Assembly: GCA_005784505.1 (NCBI GenBank)
Contig: VCAZ01000236.1
Location: 208,501 to 272,500, forward strand
DNA: 64,000 nucleotides
DNA from: Bagarius yarrelli
Lineage: Eukaryota > Chordata > Actinopteri > Siluriformes > Sisoridae
Direction: 5' to 3'
Part shown: one piece after another, positions 13,007-27,773 of the stretch
How the letters are laid out: every line of letters begins with the position of its first letter
How positions within the stretch are numbered: the stretch's first letter is position 1
Notes under the pieces: model-generated
Databases searched by the model: none
What the model was told of the DNA's origin: nothing
Seen by the model: the letters and a program-made list of their open reading frames with translations, nothing else
Translations under genes and position numbers: made by a program

Positions 13007-15929
13007 AAGCTGTCACAATGTTTTTTGTGAGACTGTGTAAAAAAAAAAAAAAAATCCCCAAGAGATCAGCAGTTTCTAAAACACTCCAAACAGCCCATCT
13101 GGCACTAACTAGTCACGGGGTGCACACATTTTTCTTCATTTCTTCATTCTGATGTGAACATTAACCAAAGCGCTTTATCTGCATCTGCATGATTTTATGT
13201 ATGGCACTGCCGCCACCCGATTGGCTGATCCGGATAACCGCATAAATAAGCAGGTGTTCCTAATAAAGCGGAAAGATTTTTCCAAAAACTTGTAATTATT
13301 TTAGAGACTGACTCCGCGGTTCGATTTAATGACGATGCAGGAAAGTTTATCACAACACACTTAAGCGCAATATCGCAGCTACACACGCAAATCCAGGCAG
13401 TATTTGTCACACAGAATATTTAGATTAACGCTGACGGCTGCTCGTCACATCCAGTCCAAACTGGCGGCAGTGTAACGCAATTAAATATTAATTAAGTATC
13501 ATTTGCATCAGAAGGCAATAAAACGAACCGCGCTCATCATCATCACGCGTAAAGAGATCCTGATTACTTCCGAAGTTTTACCCTGACGCCCCGTGGCGTC
13601 GTTTTCATCGATCGTCTCTCTGCTTATTAAAACGCTGAAATTGGCTTTTATAGTGTTTATAAACGACTGACGCCGTCAAAGCTTGTACACTCCATCGGAC
13701 TAGAATGTGGGATACGTTTAACGCGCTTCCATTAGCTAGCATTATTTGAACGAGGAGAATTTTAGTTACTATTAAACATAAGCCGGGTTTCCATCATAAC
13801 ATGAAGCTAATCGTTTCATAGGCATTTAAAAAAAAAAATCCGAATATGATGCGTTTACCGTCATGTTGTTTAAGCAGCTAAACTGTGGAATTGGTAACCT
13901 AGCAACCGACAGTAAAGGTTATTGCACAGCAAGTCCAAAAATTTCATATGCAATTTTCGAGATTATCCCAAAAGTTTTAGGATGTCAGTTGCTCAGTTTG
14001 ATACTTTGCTATCGATACTGAACTTATTTCATCTGTGTCCAGTCAGTCAGACACACCAAACGGCTGCTCGGGAAGGTACACACCGGGCATTGAAACCATG
14101 ATACTGTAGACTACAGCGGTGGTTCACCACTCAGGATTGTAGCTTTTGGCTTGTACGGTGGCTCCGAATGCTTGCGATGCAAAAACTCGAACCCAATCCT
14201 AATTCTTTTATGACTGACGAACCCCTCCAGATGCAGTGTGTAAACGTGATTTGTGTATAGCGTGTGCTATACAGACCTGTGCTCCCGGTGGAGTACCGCA
14301 GGACCCGACGTAACCGAGTGCGGTGCAGGACATGATTTGAACGGTTAATTTAGGCGGTAAAATCCCCAAGCGTTTTGCGGGAGCAAAAAAAATTGCAGTG
14401 GAAATATCTTGAAATCTAATTACTAAAAACAAATAAACTAGCCTATTATTTCTGTATTGCGTAAAAACGCAAAGCGGACGACTAAAATAAAGTAAAACCA
14501 ATTTACAGATGCAGGGAAGCTACAGTAACACGCGTCTGGTTCATGCGCCGAATGTAGACGTGACTCGGGTGCATCCTTTAGTGCTGCAGATGTTATCTTC
14601 ATCATTCCGTTGCATTTTATTTGTATGCAAAAGGATAGAAATAACAGCGTAGCGGGAAGAAGTGGAAATAAAACTTTTGTTTAGCGGCGGGAGCTGGACC
14701 TCAACCCTTAAGCAAAACAAGGCGAGCGGAAAACAGACGAATGGTTTATGTGGGTCTAATACCTTTCTAGCTACCTTTAATTCTCATTAACGCTTTTACT
14801 TAAAAACGACCTCAATCGAGCGTAAACCTTTTTTAGAATTTGGGGATCAAAGACATTTGTTGCTTCCGTCAGTCGTTTCTGTTGCAATTCTTCAAAATGC
14901 ACATAAACACATGATGATGGAAACATATCCTTTGGAGTGCGTACCTATGAGTATGTACCAGAGATCCCTGGAGGTCTTTAACTGGAATGGCGTTCTGAAT
15001 CAATGGTGCTCTTCATCTCTGGGAAGATGGAAATCCCACCCAAAGCCAGGTTGGAGCTGTAGGCTGGATAGGGAAGCACCAAAGCCCAAAACCCAAAACT
15101 CTAACAACCAAAGCAGTGTAAGTCTCTGCATGGTCATAATGAAGGATCCGACTCCAGGATTCAGCATTTTATCACGTCTCGCTGTTCCAAACTTGCTTGC
15201 AATTTTTCCTAATTCAAAAGCACCAGAACAGTGTGTCAGAAACCAGACTTAACTGTGACAGGGCGGGAATTCAAATGATCAGTGTGTTAGCATGTACCCT
15301 GCATCCCGACCCAGTTGACTCACCTCATACATGTTCAAACCATGGTGTTAAAAATGAGCTACCACTTCCCCATGGTTGAGGTGTTTGACTGCTAGTTTAA
15401 AAGATCGCAGTTTGATTCCCAGAACCACCAAGTTGCCACTGCTGGACCCTTGAGCAAGGCCTTTTTTTTTTTTTTTGCTCAGTTTTTAAAAACCCCATTT
15501 GCTCAGTTTGCTTGCTGTTGTTGTTAATGGTCGGTGTACGCTAACATACAACTAGCTTTAGCAATTCATGGAGATTGGCTGAAGAATCTGAGGTGAGTCA
15601 GTAAGTCAGGGGGAAAAAACTGGTGCGAGTTACACAAGACGTAATTCTCTTGGAATGTCCTGATGTTGATATAAGCCGCGGGGATTTATCTAGTCGTGCA
15701 CCAGCTCGGCCTGTTTTTTTTCCCCCTAAGAAGACGTCTCATCTTGTGAGATTGCAACGCTGTTTAAAACTGATTTTAAGTCTCATGTAACATGAACTTA
15801 GTGCAAAAATACCAAGGTGCAGGACCTTCAGGACCTTCTCCAGGCGGTTACACCCCATTTACCCCCCATTTAAAGGCATGTTGGTGGAATTAGTTTTTCC
15901 CCCTCAATAAAATCAAACAACGATTTTCT

Positions 15930-15961
<32 letters not shown>

Positions 15962-16136
15962 TTATAAATAAGATTTGACCTCTTAGTTTTAATGTTTATT
16001 GTAATGGTTAAAAAGGTTTTTTTAATAGTGGTGGTGTAAAAGGAAGAAATGTGCAAGTTTCCTAAAGTATGTGCTGTTTATTCTGGGTTCGTTTTTCCAA
16101 GTAAATGAAAAAGTAAAAAAAAAAAAAAAAGCAACA

Positions 16137-16167
<31 letters not shown>

Positions 16168-17750
16168 GGCAAATTAGCCAAAAAAAATCAGTCAAAACTC
16201 GGCAATAAATCCTGAAGCTCACATAAGCCTGAATTAGGAGATGACTGTACAAACGGCAGGCCCCCGCATTTTGGGTTTTTTGTGCTATTGCTAATACATT
16301 AGCGAGCAGCAAACACTCGCTAGCTGTTTCTACATTGCTATTTTTCCCAGCTGGTTGTGAGGATCGATGAAGTTTGCATCTAAATTATCGAATAAGTTTA
16401 TACTGTATGTCGATGACGTAATGTTGCTGACGTCGCGGTTAAGGAAGTCATAAGTGACGTAAATAGTTCGCCACCTGTTTTGGTTTATTCCGTCTGTGTT
16501 TTCATTTTCCGAAATTTTCCATTTCTGGCATTTGGAGGACGTTCTTAACCACCAGGTTGATTTACATTTATCTCATTTCTTATCTATCTGTGCTGTTGAG
16601 GGTTAAGGGCCTCACTCAGGGGCCCAGCAGTAGACCCAGACCCATCTTCCGATCAGCAGTCCAATATTTAAATTGCTGAACTACCAGATCCACTGAGATT
16701 TGTTTTGCTTTTGACTTCTCGGCGGGTTTTACTGTCCGGGTTCGGGTTTAAGTCTGGGATGTAACCAGGGCGGTGGGAGGCGAAGCCAGTGCTGGCGCTC
16801 TCCGCTGGCTGCCCTCAACCTTTCCCCCTGTGCCGTGTGTCCAGATGCTGGCCAGAGGAGGGACGAGGCGACCCCACACAGGCAGGGGGAGCCGGGGGGA
16901 GCGCGGCAGGGGGGGAATGCACCCTGCCGCTCGACTTCCAACACAGGTCAGTACAGGACTGCATGAGCAAACCCCCCCCTCCTCCTCCTCCCTCCTCCTC
17001 TTGCACTTCCCATTCCTTACCCTCCTAATCATACCTCCCTCTCACTCGGGAACCGAAACCAGGACAAACTCGGAGTTAGTCCTGCATTTAGAACTCTAAA
17101 TATATCTGTATGTTTAAATATATACGTCTAATGTTTTATCTGTTCAAGATTTCCTCTTCTTTTTTTTTCTTTCTCTTTTCTAATCATTCATCCGTTCGAA
17201 AAGGTTTAGATTAACGTCAGCATTAGCGCTAACCGTTTTTATTTTAAACTATTTTTATTCCAGATGTGTCACATCTCATATCTGCCGTATAACCATGAAA
17301 AATGCAACTTAAATAATCTTCTCCGTAATGCCTACTGACTCGAACCAGTCTTTTTTTACATTTTTTTTTATGCTTCTTCTTTCCATTCCATCAGTGTTTC
17401 ATCCTGTTGCTGTATTAGACACTAAATTATCACAGCCGATCTGCCGTTTTTTGTTTTTTTTTTACCGAGAACGCTAATTAGCAGGGCTTATTTCTGGCAG
17501 CGCGCAATCCACCGCAGGCTAATTTGAGTGCGAGGTGTCAAAGGTTATTAGGTTACTCGCATGCCTCAACCCTCAGGCCTGGTTATTTCCAGAAAGCAAT
17601 CTGGGTGATATTTTTTTTTCCCGCACGACACACATCATTTCTTTAAAATAGCAGGAAGTAGTTTTGTCTTTATGTCCGGACTGATCCAAGTGAGCGGTCG
17701 CGGTGCTGTTTTTCAGTCGGGTTGTTCTTTCCTTTTTTATACTTTTATAT

Positions 17751-17824
<74 letters not shown>

Positions 17825-20288
17825 CCTTTTCCGTGTAGATCTGACCTGGGAAAATGCTTTTCGATAAACACATTTTTCTGTGAGGTTGTAAGTACGTTTG
17901 TAACTTTAACAGATCAAACTATTCTAATGGTCACCAAAATCACATGACTGGTGATATTTGTAGCCTCTTGCTGGTTGGTTAGTTTCTTTTAGTTGCAGCT
18001 TGTTGGGATACGGTTTTTCTTTCCATGGTATAGCAGCTTTTTCATCCGGGCTTCCAGATGACGCTTTCTTAATTGTTGCTAAAGTGAAGGAGTCTTAAGT
18101 GTTAAAGATAAAAACTTGTTTTAGTTTCCTACAAGACAACAGTTTTTTGGACCAGACAAGATTCACAGATGTTCTGCGGTCCGTTCATAAATGGATAAAA
18201 AATAAACAGGGGGTGGTGGTTGATGGTTCTTGATTGGTTTTGGTCTTTTTCTATGGATTGGTTTCTGTCCTATCAGTAGAATGTTCCAGAATTAGGTTGA
18301 CTCTGTGCTTGGACACTGAATTATTCACTTGGATCAATAGATCATCAAATCAGTACAACACTAAAATTCTATTCTACCAGTTTTGTTCTTCCATTTTTCC
18401 AGACCACATTCCAGTCCTGGCATGATACATTTTTTTCTTATCCAATAAAGCAGTTGAGGGTTAAGGGCCTTAGTCAGGGGCCCCAGCAGTGTTGTTCAGA
18501 ATTAATCTTACGATATCAACACTTTAACCACTAACCACTAAGCACAGTTGGTAGTGTGGGTTAATTTGTTGGACTATTAATGGGAATGTTAACGGTTCAG
18601 ATTCCAACACCAGCAGGAGTGGCAGCTTGGTCACACTAGGAACTAAACTCTCAAATTTCTGATCAGTAGTCTAACAAATTAACCACTGAGCACAGTTAGG
18701 TTAGTGGGTGAAGTGTTGGACTACTGACCAAAATGTAAAGGGTTAATGTCCCAAGAAGATGTGCCAGATTGGTGGTGCCAGATTGGTGGTGCTTGACTGG
18801 AACCCAAGATCTTTAAACACAGAGTACAGTAGGTAGCATTGGCTAATTTGTTGGACTCCTGATTGAAATGTCAAGGAAACTAAACCCACAACATTCCAAT
18901 TAGCAGCCCAGTTGGTAGGTCAGAGGGTAATATTTTGGACTACTGATTAGCTGGTTAAGATCCAAGCACTATCAGGAGTCATAGCTTAGTGGTGGTGGGA
19001 ACTCAACCCCCATTCTTCTGATCAGAATCTCCAGCATCTTTGTCTTTGAGCACAGTTAACAGGGGTCAGCAGGTAACTTGGTGGACACCTAAAGGTCATG
19101 GAAACTGAACCCACAATCATCTGATCTGCAGTACAACACCTTTTTTACAGAGAACGGTTAATATGGTCAGGGGGTAATTTGTTAGGCTGCTGATCAGAAT
19201 GTTGTGGTTCAGTTCCCAGCACCACCAGTCTGCCACTCCTGGACCTTGAGCAAAGCCCTTAACTGGTGTTCTGGTGTATGAAACAAGATAACTGTACGTC
19301 ACTCTGGATAAAGGTGTCCTCTAACTGCAGCGAATGTAAGATTAATGTGCTTTTCAACTTCAGGGTGGTTGTTGATTATTTCCCTTTCACAGTAAGTGTT
19401 TAGTTCCTGACCCATGCTGAGCTTCAGTCGCCTCGCTAGATAATCGCGTTGACCTGGTGGCCATTTTATTAACCCTGCAGTAGCGTTACCTCTCAAACAG
19501 TCTGTGTGTCTCATAAGGCTTCAGGCATCCTTTTCTCTAGACGTTGGTTTTATTTTGTCTGGACGAGTAAAAAATCGGCTATCCGGCACGCGGGAATCGT
19601 GACGTTTTTTATTGCAGGCTCTAAAGCCAGTCCGGCGTCGGGTCAGGGTGTAAAGGTGAAGCAGGACGTAGCACTTGAGGGCCATATGATGCTGCCGCTG
19701 CTGCCTTCACTGCTGCTTCTCCTTCATCAGCTTTTCTCTCCAGACAAATTAGGGCCATGCTTCATTTAACAACTCATTTAGCTGCGGAGAGGCGCGAAGG
19801 AGCGCTCCAGTACCCTCCATATCTCCGTTACAGGCAGCCGAGGTCGCTTTAAACAGCTCTCCAGCTTGTCACATTTATATTAATAACCCACCCAAACTCA
19901 TTGTGCTTTTGTGACTCATTTGTGCACCGTCCCATTTAGTCACGTGTGGTGTCGTGATTAATTCCCTTCGCCTTCCGCCGGGTGAGGAGCCGCCGCTCGA
20001 ATGGCCCTATGACCCTATTAGGGGGAAACTCTACTGTATACATGCCATAATGTAGCGCTGCCTGCTTGAGTACTTGAGCAATATTGTACTGATTGCTTCT
20101 TTCTTTCTCTCTCTCTTTTTCTCTCCCTCTATCTCTCTTTCTTTCTCTCTTTTTCTTTTTCATTGCAGGAAACACGCATTGAACTGCCACAGAATGAAGC
20201 CGGCGCTCTTCAGCGTGCTGTGTGAGATCAAAGAGAAGACGGGTAAGTCGTTCGATCCTTTCAACTTCACTCCAGCTCATCGTTATTC

Positions 20289-20329
<41 letters not shown>

Positions 20330-23300
20330 CTCTACATATATATATATATCTTTTTTTTTACTTTTAACTCTGACGTGATGTCGTTCACGCAGAAGACGAC
20401 GGAAGGGTTATTTTTCTGTCTCCTTCTTTTCATGCACCTTTTTATAAATTTGGGGTTTTGACCTTTGAGTCCAGAGTTTGTGTTTGTTTGCATTGTTGTA
20501 CAGCGAGGAGGATTATGGGTAAGTGTGAGCGTGAGCATGGCGCATAGAGGGAGTAATTACAGTCCTGTGTGTCAGTGTCGAGCAGCTCGAAGTGTGTGTC
20601 TGGTTGCGTATTTTCAGAAGCGTTGTAGCTCTATAATTAACACAAAACATCAGAAAAGTGGTGATTTGGGGGGGGTGGGGGTGCGATCAGTGGAGTGAAA
20701 GAGAGACAGAGAAACAAAAAGACAGACAGACAGACAGATGGAGCAAGAGAAAGACGCATGGAGATAAAGTGGAAATACACACCGACTGGAGAGCGACAGA
20801 CGCATGAGGACGGAGAGAAAAGAAAGAATGAGATGAGAAAAAGGGAAAGACAGAGAGCATGAGACAGACACATGGGGACGGAGATAGAAAGACGTACTGC
20901 AGTTGAGGATTAGGGGCCTTGCTCAGGGGCCCATCCATGGCAGCTTGGTGGTACTGGGTATTAAACCTTAGATTTTCCATTTAGCAGTCCAACACCCTGA
21001 AGACTGAGCCACTACTTTCTATCAGATGCCAGTCAAGAGACATACAGATGTGGGGGTGGGGGAGATAGAGACATAAGCAGAGAGAGACATCCTAAGACTG
21101 AGGGAGACTCATGAGGGCAAAGAAAGAAAAAGAGATGCACACGGATAGCGACAAACATGAAGGTAAAGAGAGAGGGAGACATACAGGGACTGAGAAAGAA
21201 AAAGTTAGAGAGACAGACAGAGACGCATGAAGGCAGAGAGAAAAACTAAAACGGAAAGAGACAGATACAGAGATGGCGCGAAAGAGAGACATGTGAAGGT
21301 AAAGAGAGAGAGAGAGAGAGAGAGATACCCGTTAGTCTGGCGGCCATTTTGTTAACACCTTATGAACAGCAACGTTAGCACAGCCGCCTCAAACGTCACT
21401 CTTCCCATCCGTCTCCTCCACCACCGAAGAAGTGTTTTTATACCTCACACTGCTTTCATCATGTGACCAAAAAGAGCAAATAGCTGTTAAACAGTGCGCA
21501 GTTTAAAGCTGATTATCGTTATCTAGTCGGCGATACAGCTAACTAGTGCAATATATTTCTTGCGCAATAGTGTATCGATATTCTACTATTCGCATCTACT
21601 GATGCATATTTTATGAATATTTTAGCCATTTGTTTTTACTTTTTTTGTCTTAATGTATTGTATCGTAACCCGTATCCCACAAGACGGGACGAGACACCAG
21701 ACTGGGTGACTGAGACGAGGCGAGACGGGACGAGACGGGACGAGACGGGACGAGACGAGATTTTTAGACTTTTTTAAAAAAGAAAAAAAAAAAAAAAAGT
21801 AATTCTCAATGATGAAATTCAGAATCTATCCATCGTTCCATTCTCACCAGACCAGTCGGATCTCGCGAGATCTCATGTCACGAAATCTCGTCACCCGCAC
21901 CACACCCACACACACACACACACACACACACAATCATTTACATTTACAGCATTTGGTAGACGTCCCCTTATCCAGAGCGACTTACATTTATCTCTTTTAT
22001 AACTGAGCAACTGGGGGTTAAGGGCCTTTGCTCAGGGGCCCAACAGTGGCAACTTGATGGTGGTGGGAATCAAATCTTCCAATTAGCAGTCGAACTGCAC
22101 TACCACTAAGCACTGCACTACCATTTCCCATTAATCGTGATGTATCGTATCGGGAGGCCCTTAACAATACGCAGGCCTGTAATTTAGATATAAACGAGTC
22201 CCCTATGGACGGAACCTTACTCTCTCCAACAGCGCGCTCGTATAGACTCCTGATTTTTCTTACAGTTCTTATAAAACCTTTTGACCAATCAGATAGCAGA
22301 ATCTATCATCTTCAAAGCACTTAATCTCAATCTAGCGAGCAGCACCTTAACGCCACAGCGCATATTTTAGTGCAGGACACACTCGCGTTCTCTGTCTCTT
22401 TTTTTACACATCTAATTTACCTTCAGTAGGAAAGGAAGTGTTTTTTAGACGAAACATAAGGCTCCGGTAACATTTCCACGCCTAAAGTGTCGCGCCTAAT
22501 GAGTCGGAGTGAAGCGCGCCTTCGTGGTGCGTCCTCGCCTCGTTTATTCCAGCCGTTTGCGTTTTTTTGGGGGTTTTTTTAAATTTCATCTCGACTTCAG
22601 ATATTGCTTTGCGCTGCTGAAACAGTGGCAGCCGGGCACATCATTAGCACCGCTCGGTGTTCATTAGGATCTTTTATCCTTGGGTTTTCCTCACGAGAGT
22701 CCGGACGCCGTCCCTTTCGGCCGAGGACGAGGTCTCGGATTACCGCATAAAAAGGTTGAGTGGGCTTCAGTCTGCGAGCTGCGAATTAAAACCAGCTTCG
22801 CTTTCCTGCTTAATTGGATGCAAGAAACGGGTCGAAAGGGGGTGGGATCGAGGTTAGGGGGGGGTGGGGTGATGTATATGGATGGAGGGAGGGGGGTGGT
22901 GCTCCTCTTCACTCCTCTTCTATCCTCTATTCTCTCTTGCCTCCTGTCGCCATGGCAACCTGCTGTCTTATTTACCTAATGTCATTCACTTTGATTTTCA
23001 CATCGAGTCCGGCAACCGAGGGCGGACCTGTGAGATAGCACACGAGCGCGCACGCACACACACACACACACACACGCACACAACACACCACGTCTTTAAT
23101 GCGGCGAACGTTCAGAGGTGAAGGAGTGCAGCGTCCGTTCCGCCGTAGGGCTTCGAGTCTCAGAGAAGAATGAAATACACACTGCTTGACTTCACTTCCT
23201 GTTAACACATTTATGAGCTCACACTTTGTGTGTGTGTGTGTCTCACTCACGCACGCACACACATGCTCGCACTGTCTGCTCAGCTCACACATTCACACAT

Positions 23301-23544
23301 TCCGGTCTCTGAGTCTCTCACTTTCTTGTTCACTCCTTCTTTCCTACTCTTTTTCTCTGTGTGATGAACAGCAGGGATAAAATCAGCCGTAGATCAGACA
23401 CCCCCCCCCCCCCCCACACACACACACACACACAGACACCCCCCCCACAAAAATATCATGTGTATCTCTTTATTTCCGTCTCTTTTTTTCTCCATTTATT
23501 CCATCTTTTTTTTCCCTTTATCACCATCTTTCTACCCTCTATTT

Positions 23545-23575
<31 letters not shown>

Positions 23576-26500
23576 ATATATATATATAATTTCTTAGTGT
23601 CTCTCACTCTTTTGCCTTCTCTCACCATCTTGTTCTCTCCCCTTATCTTCTTCTTCCCCGATTTTTCTCTCTCTCTCTCTCTCCCTCTTCCCTTAAAGAC
23701 CCTGCCACACACCCAATCCTCTGTCTGCTACAACACACCTCTCTTTACTTCCCTTTCTCCCCCTCTTGCCTCTTGCCTCTTCCTCTCTCTCTCCCAATCC
23801 CATGTCTTTTTCTTGCCTCTCTTGCTTGCCTTTATGCCTGCCAGCCCAGATCCCCCCCTCCTACTGTGACCGTTCCATTTATCCCCCTCGATCTCTCTTT
23901 TTCTCTTCCCTTCACGCTGGGGCCATGTACAATCCCTTTTTTTTTTTTTCAGTTTTTTTTGACTCGTGACACTCTCCCTGTCCTCGACTCTGTCTAATTC
24001 CACCCATGCTTTTATCAGCCCCCCATGGGACTCTAGGTATTTGGAATACCTTTTCTCCACTCTTCCTGACTTTTCATCTGTTATCCTCTTCTCCTCTTGT
24101 ACACTTTCTATGCCTCGTTTATCCCCAGCCTCCGTTTGAATCGTCTCGCTCTCCTGTTTCATCCATGTGACTAGGGCGTCGGAATACCATCTTTTTATTT
24201 GTTTCTAATCTTTCTTCCTAGTAGTCTCTTCGTTCTACTCTCTGAAAGTCTCTCCGTCTTGTTTTCGCTCTCTGACAGGCAAACTCTCTGCTTGGACTCG
24301 GTAGACACCTTCAAAGCTGAACCTTTCGGGCGGAATTCATCCAAGTCGAAAAGGGTCACTCATTACAAACTGGCGAGATATGGCGGTCAAGGGAGCGGTG
24401 GTCTTGATCAATTGAGTGCTAGTCTGTTTGCCTATTGAGCAGTACTTCTCGGGTCATTCTGGCCCTCAGTATCCCCTCGAAGACGTCTATCTCTCAGCAT
24501 ACTCGTCTGAGGATGGCTGAAAGAGGAGAATTCGCTTGAGAACTCGGGGGCTTGAGATGATAATGGCGGGGGTGGGTGATGGGGGAGGATCTAGCGTTTG
24601 GCGACGCGGTGGGTTGGGGGGAGGGGATGTGGAATTCCTCAGAGCCCTGCACTTCTCCTCATTGTTAAGGAAACGCAGCGCTCCAGCGCGCCATGTGACC
24701 TGTGGGAGATTTTTTGTTGTTGTTAATTAATCTCCTTTGACTCTGATTAAGACAACGGAGAGACGTTAAGACTTCTTTCATTTCTTTTCATTCTTCTTTT
24801 ATTTCCGCCTTCACACCCCTCCACCCTTTTTCTCACTTCCTCTTCTTTCTTTTACTTCTTTCATTCCTCCCCTTTTTACACTTTCCAGTATTATCTCCGA
24901 ACGGCTGCTCGCAGCTTTTCCCTTTATCAACACGTTGCCTTTTTTTTTTTTTTTTTTCTGTTCGCAGATTGAGTCGTTTTTTTGATCGCGTTATCTCTCT
25001 CCTCCCGCGCCGTAGCCAGGAATTCATTTGGAGAGGCGGGTTATCGCGGCGAGCCCAGGCCGCCCGTTCATTACCAGTATTTGCAATGAGGGCTGATAGA
25101 AAAATTGAAATGATTAGCTATCAGGGTCATATTTGAAAAGCCGGGCTGTGCGGCACGGAACGTGGAACGGAGTGAACAGATAACGGCGAGGACGGAACTC
25201 CGGGCACGTTCCAAATCCTGTTCGATTTTATTTTTTTTTCCCAGAGAAAAAAAGGAAGTTATTTTCAGACCTTAGGTCTCGAGTCTTAGGAGTTTTCAAG
25301 ACGTAATTCAGTTAGGTAGGGTTTCCGTAGGCCGTTGTCTTCCTCCTATTTTGCATGGGGTATATTGGTAATCATTGTGTGGTAAGTTTTCGTGAAGTGA
25401 AGGCCTTGACCTTTTCCGGATGCAGAAGCTCATCTCGTGTGATTTACACGCCTGCATGTGCTCGCAAATTAAACCACGGCTTCGCTTTTTCTTTTTCACG
25501 CCGTTACCAGGCGAAAGTAAACATTTAAGTTCAGTGGCCCAGTTGGGCGGTCAGGTTCAGTCAGCAAATCACCTCATGGGTTCACCTGCAGGAAGAACGC
25601 TGGCTTTGTTCAGGGGAGCAGTTTTTTATCTTCAATGGCATGGTGCCGTGATGAGGAAACACCTGGCAGCAGCAGAACGCCGTGAAACTTCCTATTAGGG
25701 GGGGAATTTGTTGTCAGAGACTCATCATTGCACATTAGATGTGTTTTTATTGATGAACTGAGAGTCTCGCGCGGGCGTGTTCCTGTGCACGACGATTGCA
25801 TCATGGAGACATGGAGACATTAAAAAGCAATTAATCTGATTAATAAAGGCGAGTCATGTGACGCCGCCCGGCTGGTTTAATAGGAAAAACAACACGATTG
25901 CTGAATTTCGCTAAACTCGGACACTGTGATCTTTTAAACATTAATGTCGGTAATAATTCTGTTATTAAATTACAGGGTTTTTATTAAAGTCCAAATTGAC
26001 CGAAATTCAGTGTTTTTATTTAAAAAAAAAATTAATTAAAAGAGAAAAAAATTTAACAAACTTTTTAGATGTTTGTTTTAAAATAATAAAAACAAATCTC
26101 AAAAAACGGCATGAAATCATGTAGAATTACATCATTTAGAGTTTTTAATAAATTTCGTGCACAAAACATCAAGTTTAAAGAAATTTTCTGCACTTTTTTG
26201 TTTATCATAACACCTTAAAAATATAAAACAAATAAATAATAATTAAATAAATACATTTTCTAAATGCAAAAAAAGAAAAATTAGAGATTTATGACACTTA
26301 AACTAAAACAAGACTAATGTCTTATTATGTTATTATTATTATAACTAAATAATTACAATATAATTATAATAAGTTGTAATAAATATTAAAATGATGCTAA
26401 TAATTTTATAACTATGTATTAGCTAATAACGAATATAGTAAAGGGTTAATAATAAAGGGTAATTCATGTTTATTATAATAATAATAGTTATGAAATATCA

Positions 26501-27029
26501 GCAAAAGTATTATTCATCTTAATATAATTAATAATGATCATTACTATAAAATGGTTATTTTTATTTTATAAAAAGAAACATTTACTTATAACTAATATAT
26601 TAAAATTGTTTATTGGAATTAATATTAAATTTTTCAAATTTATTTATTATAATAATAATTAGTATTAGAATTATGTAAATATAATTAATAATAGTCGTTA
26701 TTAGTCGGTAATAATTTATTATTGTTAAAAATAAATATTTATTATTCTTTAAGGGAGTGGACGTTTACTGTGGATTCTTTTTCTCAGCTCTAAAATAACT
26801 GCATTTTGAGCTAATGAACACTAAAAAATTTGCCAAACGAACAAAAAAAACTAATTAATAAAAATAGAGAAAAAAAACATATGACAGGAGAGGAAATAGT
26901 GATTATTACTGCTATATTACTACTGCTAATATTAATGACTGTTTCTTTCCCGTTTATCTGGTGTGTGTGTGGTGTGTGTGGGTGTGTTGTGTGGTGTGTT
27001 TGGGTGTGTTGTGGGGTGGGTGTGTGTGT

Positions 27030-27068
<39 letters not shown>

Positions 27069-27236
27069 TGTCGCCACTGAGAATCCTGCTGTGTAAATAT
27101 CCTGTGGCTCCTGCGACTCCTCACTCGTCTCGACCTGTTTGCCGTGTTTTGCTTTCAGAATCTCTGTAACGTGAGAAACCTGAGACTCGTACGAGATTTA
27201 AATCTGGGGCTTGTCTCGCGTCCTCTCTCGAGCTCG

Positions 27237-27268
<32 letters not shown>

Positions 27269-27721
27269 TCCCGAAAAGCGCCGTTGTGCGTGGTGCGGTC
27301 CCCGGGTCGTGTTTCTCGTCCCCGAGCCGGGGGAACGATCCTCCTCTTATCCTCCGTTCGCACGGCAGACGCTTCTCGCCAAAACCTCTGATCAGTTTCT
27401 GGAAGCTGCGCAGCAGCAGAAAGTAATATTAACCAGTCTGCATGCCGGATCCTTTTCATCGCAGCACCCAGTCTGACCCCAGGTTGTTCCGCTTCAGACA
27501 GATACACGTTACAGCATGCTATGTACCAGCTGGGGGGGCGCCTGAAGGGTTGTGGGGCGGGAAAGCTTTCTGGTCAAACTTCGGACGCGAGCTCGCAGCA
27601 CCCGTCTGACCCAGTGGGTTGTTCCGCGTGCAATGGAGGGGATACACTGACAGCAATGCAAATGACGCTCCCGCGCTGGGAGAGCTCGCTCACACTGGTG
27701 TATCAGATGAGCGTGTGTGTG

Positions 27722-27773
<52 letters not shown>

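Larger units (their letters stand above)
10000..20168 (+). other. pbx4: pbx4 intron 1, second part
   Basis: Contains SINE copies (10.2, 12.6, 15.4, 16.6 and 18.4-19.3 kb, listed separately), A/T homopolymers at 15930-16167, a GC-rich island at 16745-16950 that ends in a donor-like ACACAG|gtcagt, a long (TA)n at 17751-17818 and a CT-rich tract running into the exon 2 acceptor. A unique TAAT-containing stretch at 17500-17612 might be regulatory. Open frames such as 14857-15252 have no recognisable similarity and are not called. Confidence 0.6.

Noticed and set aside
14857..15252. 131-codon frame in intron 1
   Set aside because: No recognisable family, no repeat-derived domain, and composition matches the surrounding intron; treated as chance.
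16773..17099. GC-rich frames of ~60-108 codons ending near a donor-like ACACAG|gtcagt
   Set aside because: Open on both strands, Pro/Gly/Arg-rich, with no acceptor of matching phase; kept only as a GC-rich island.
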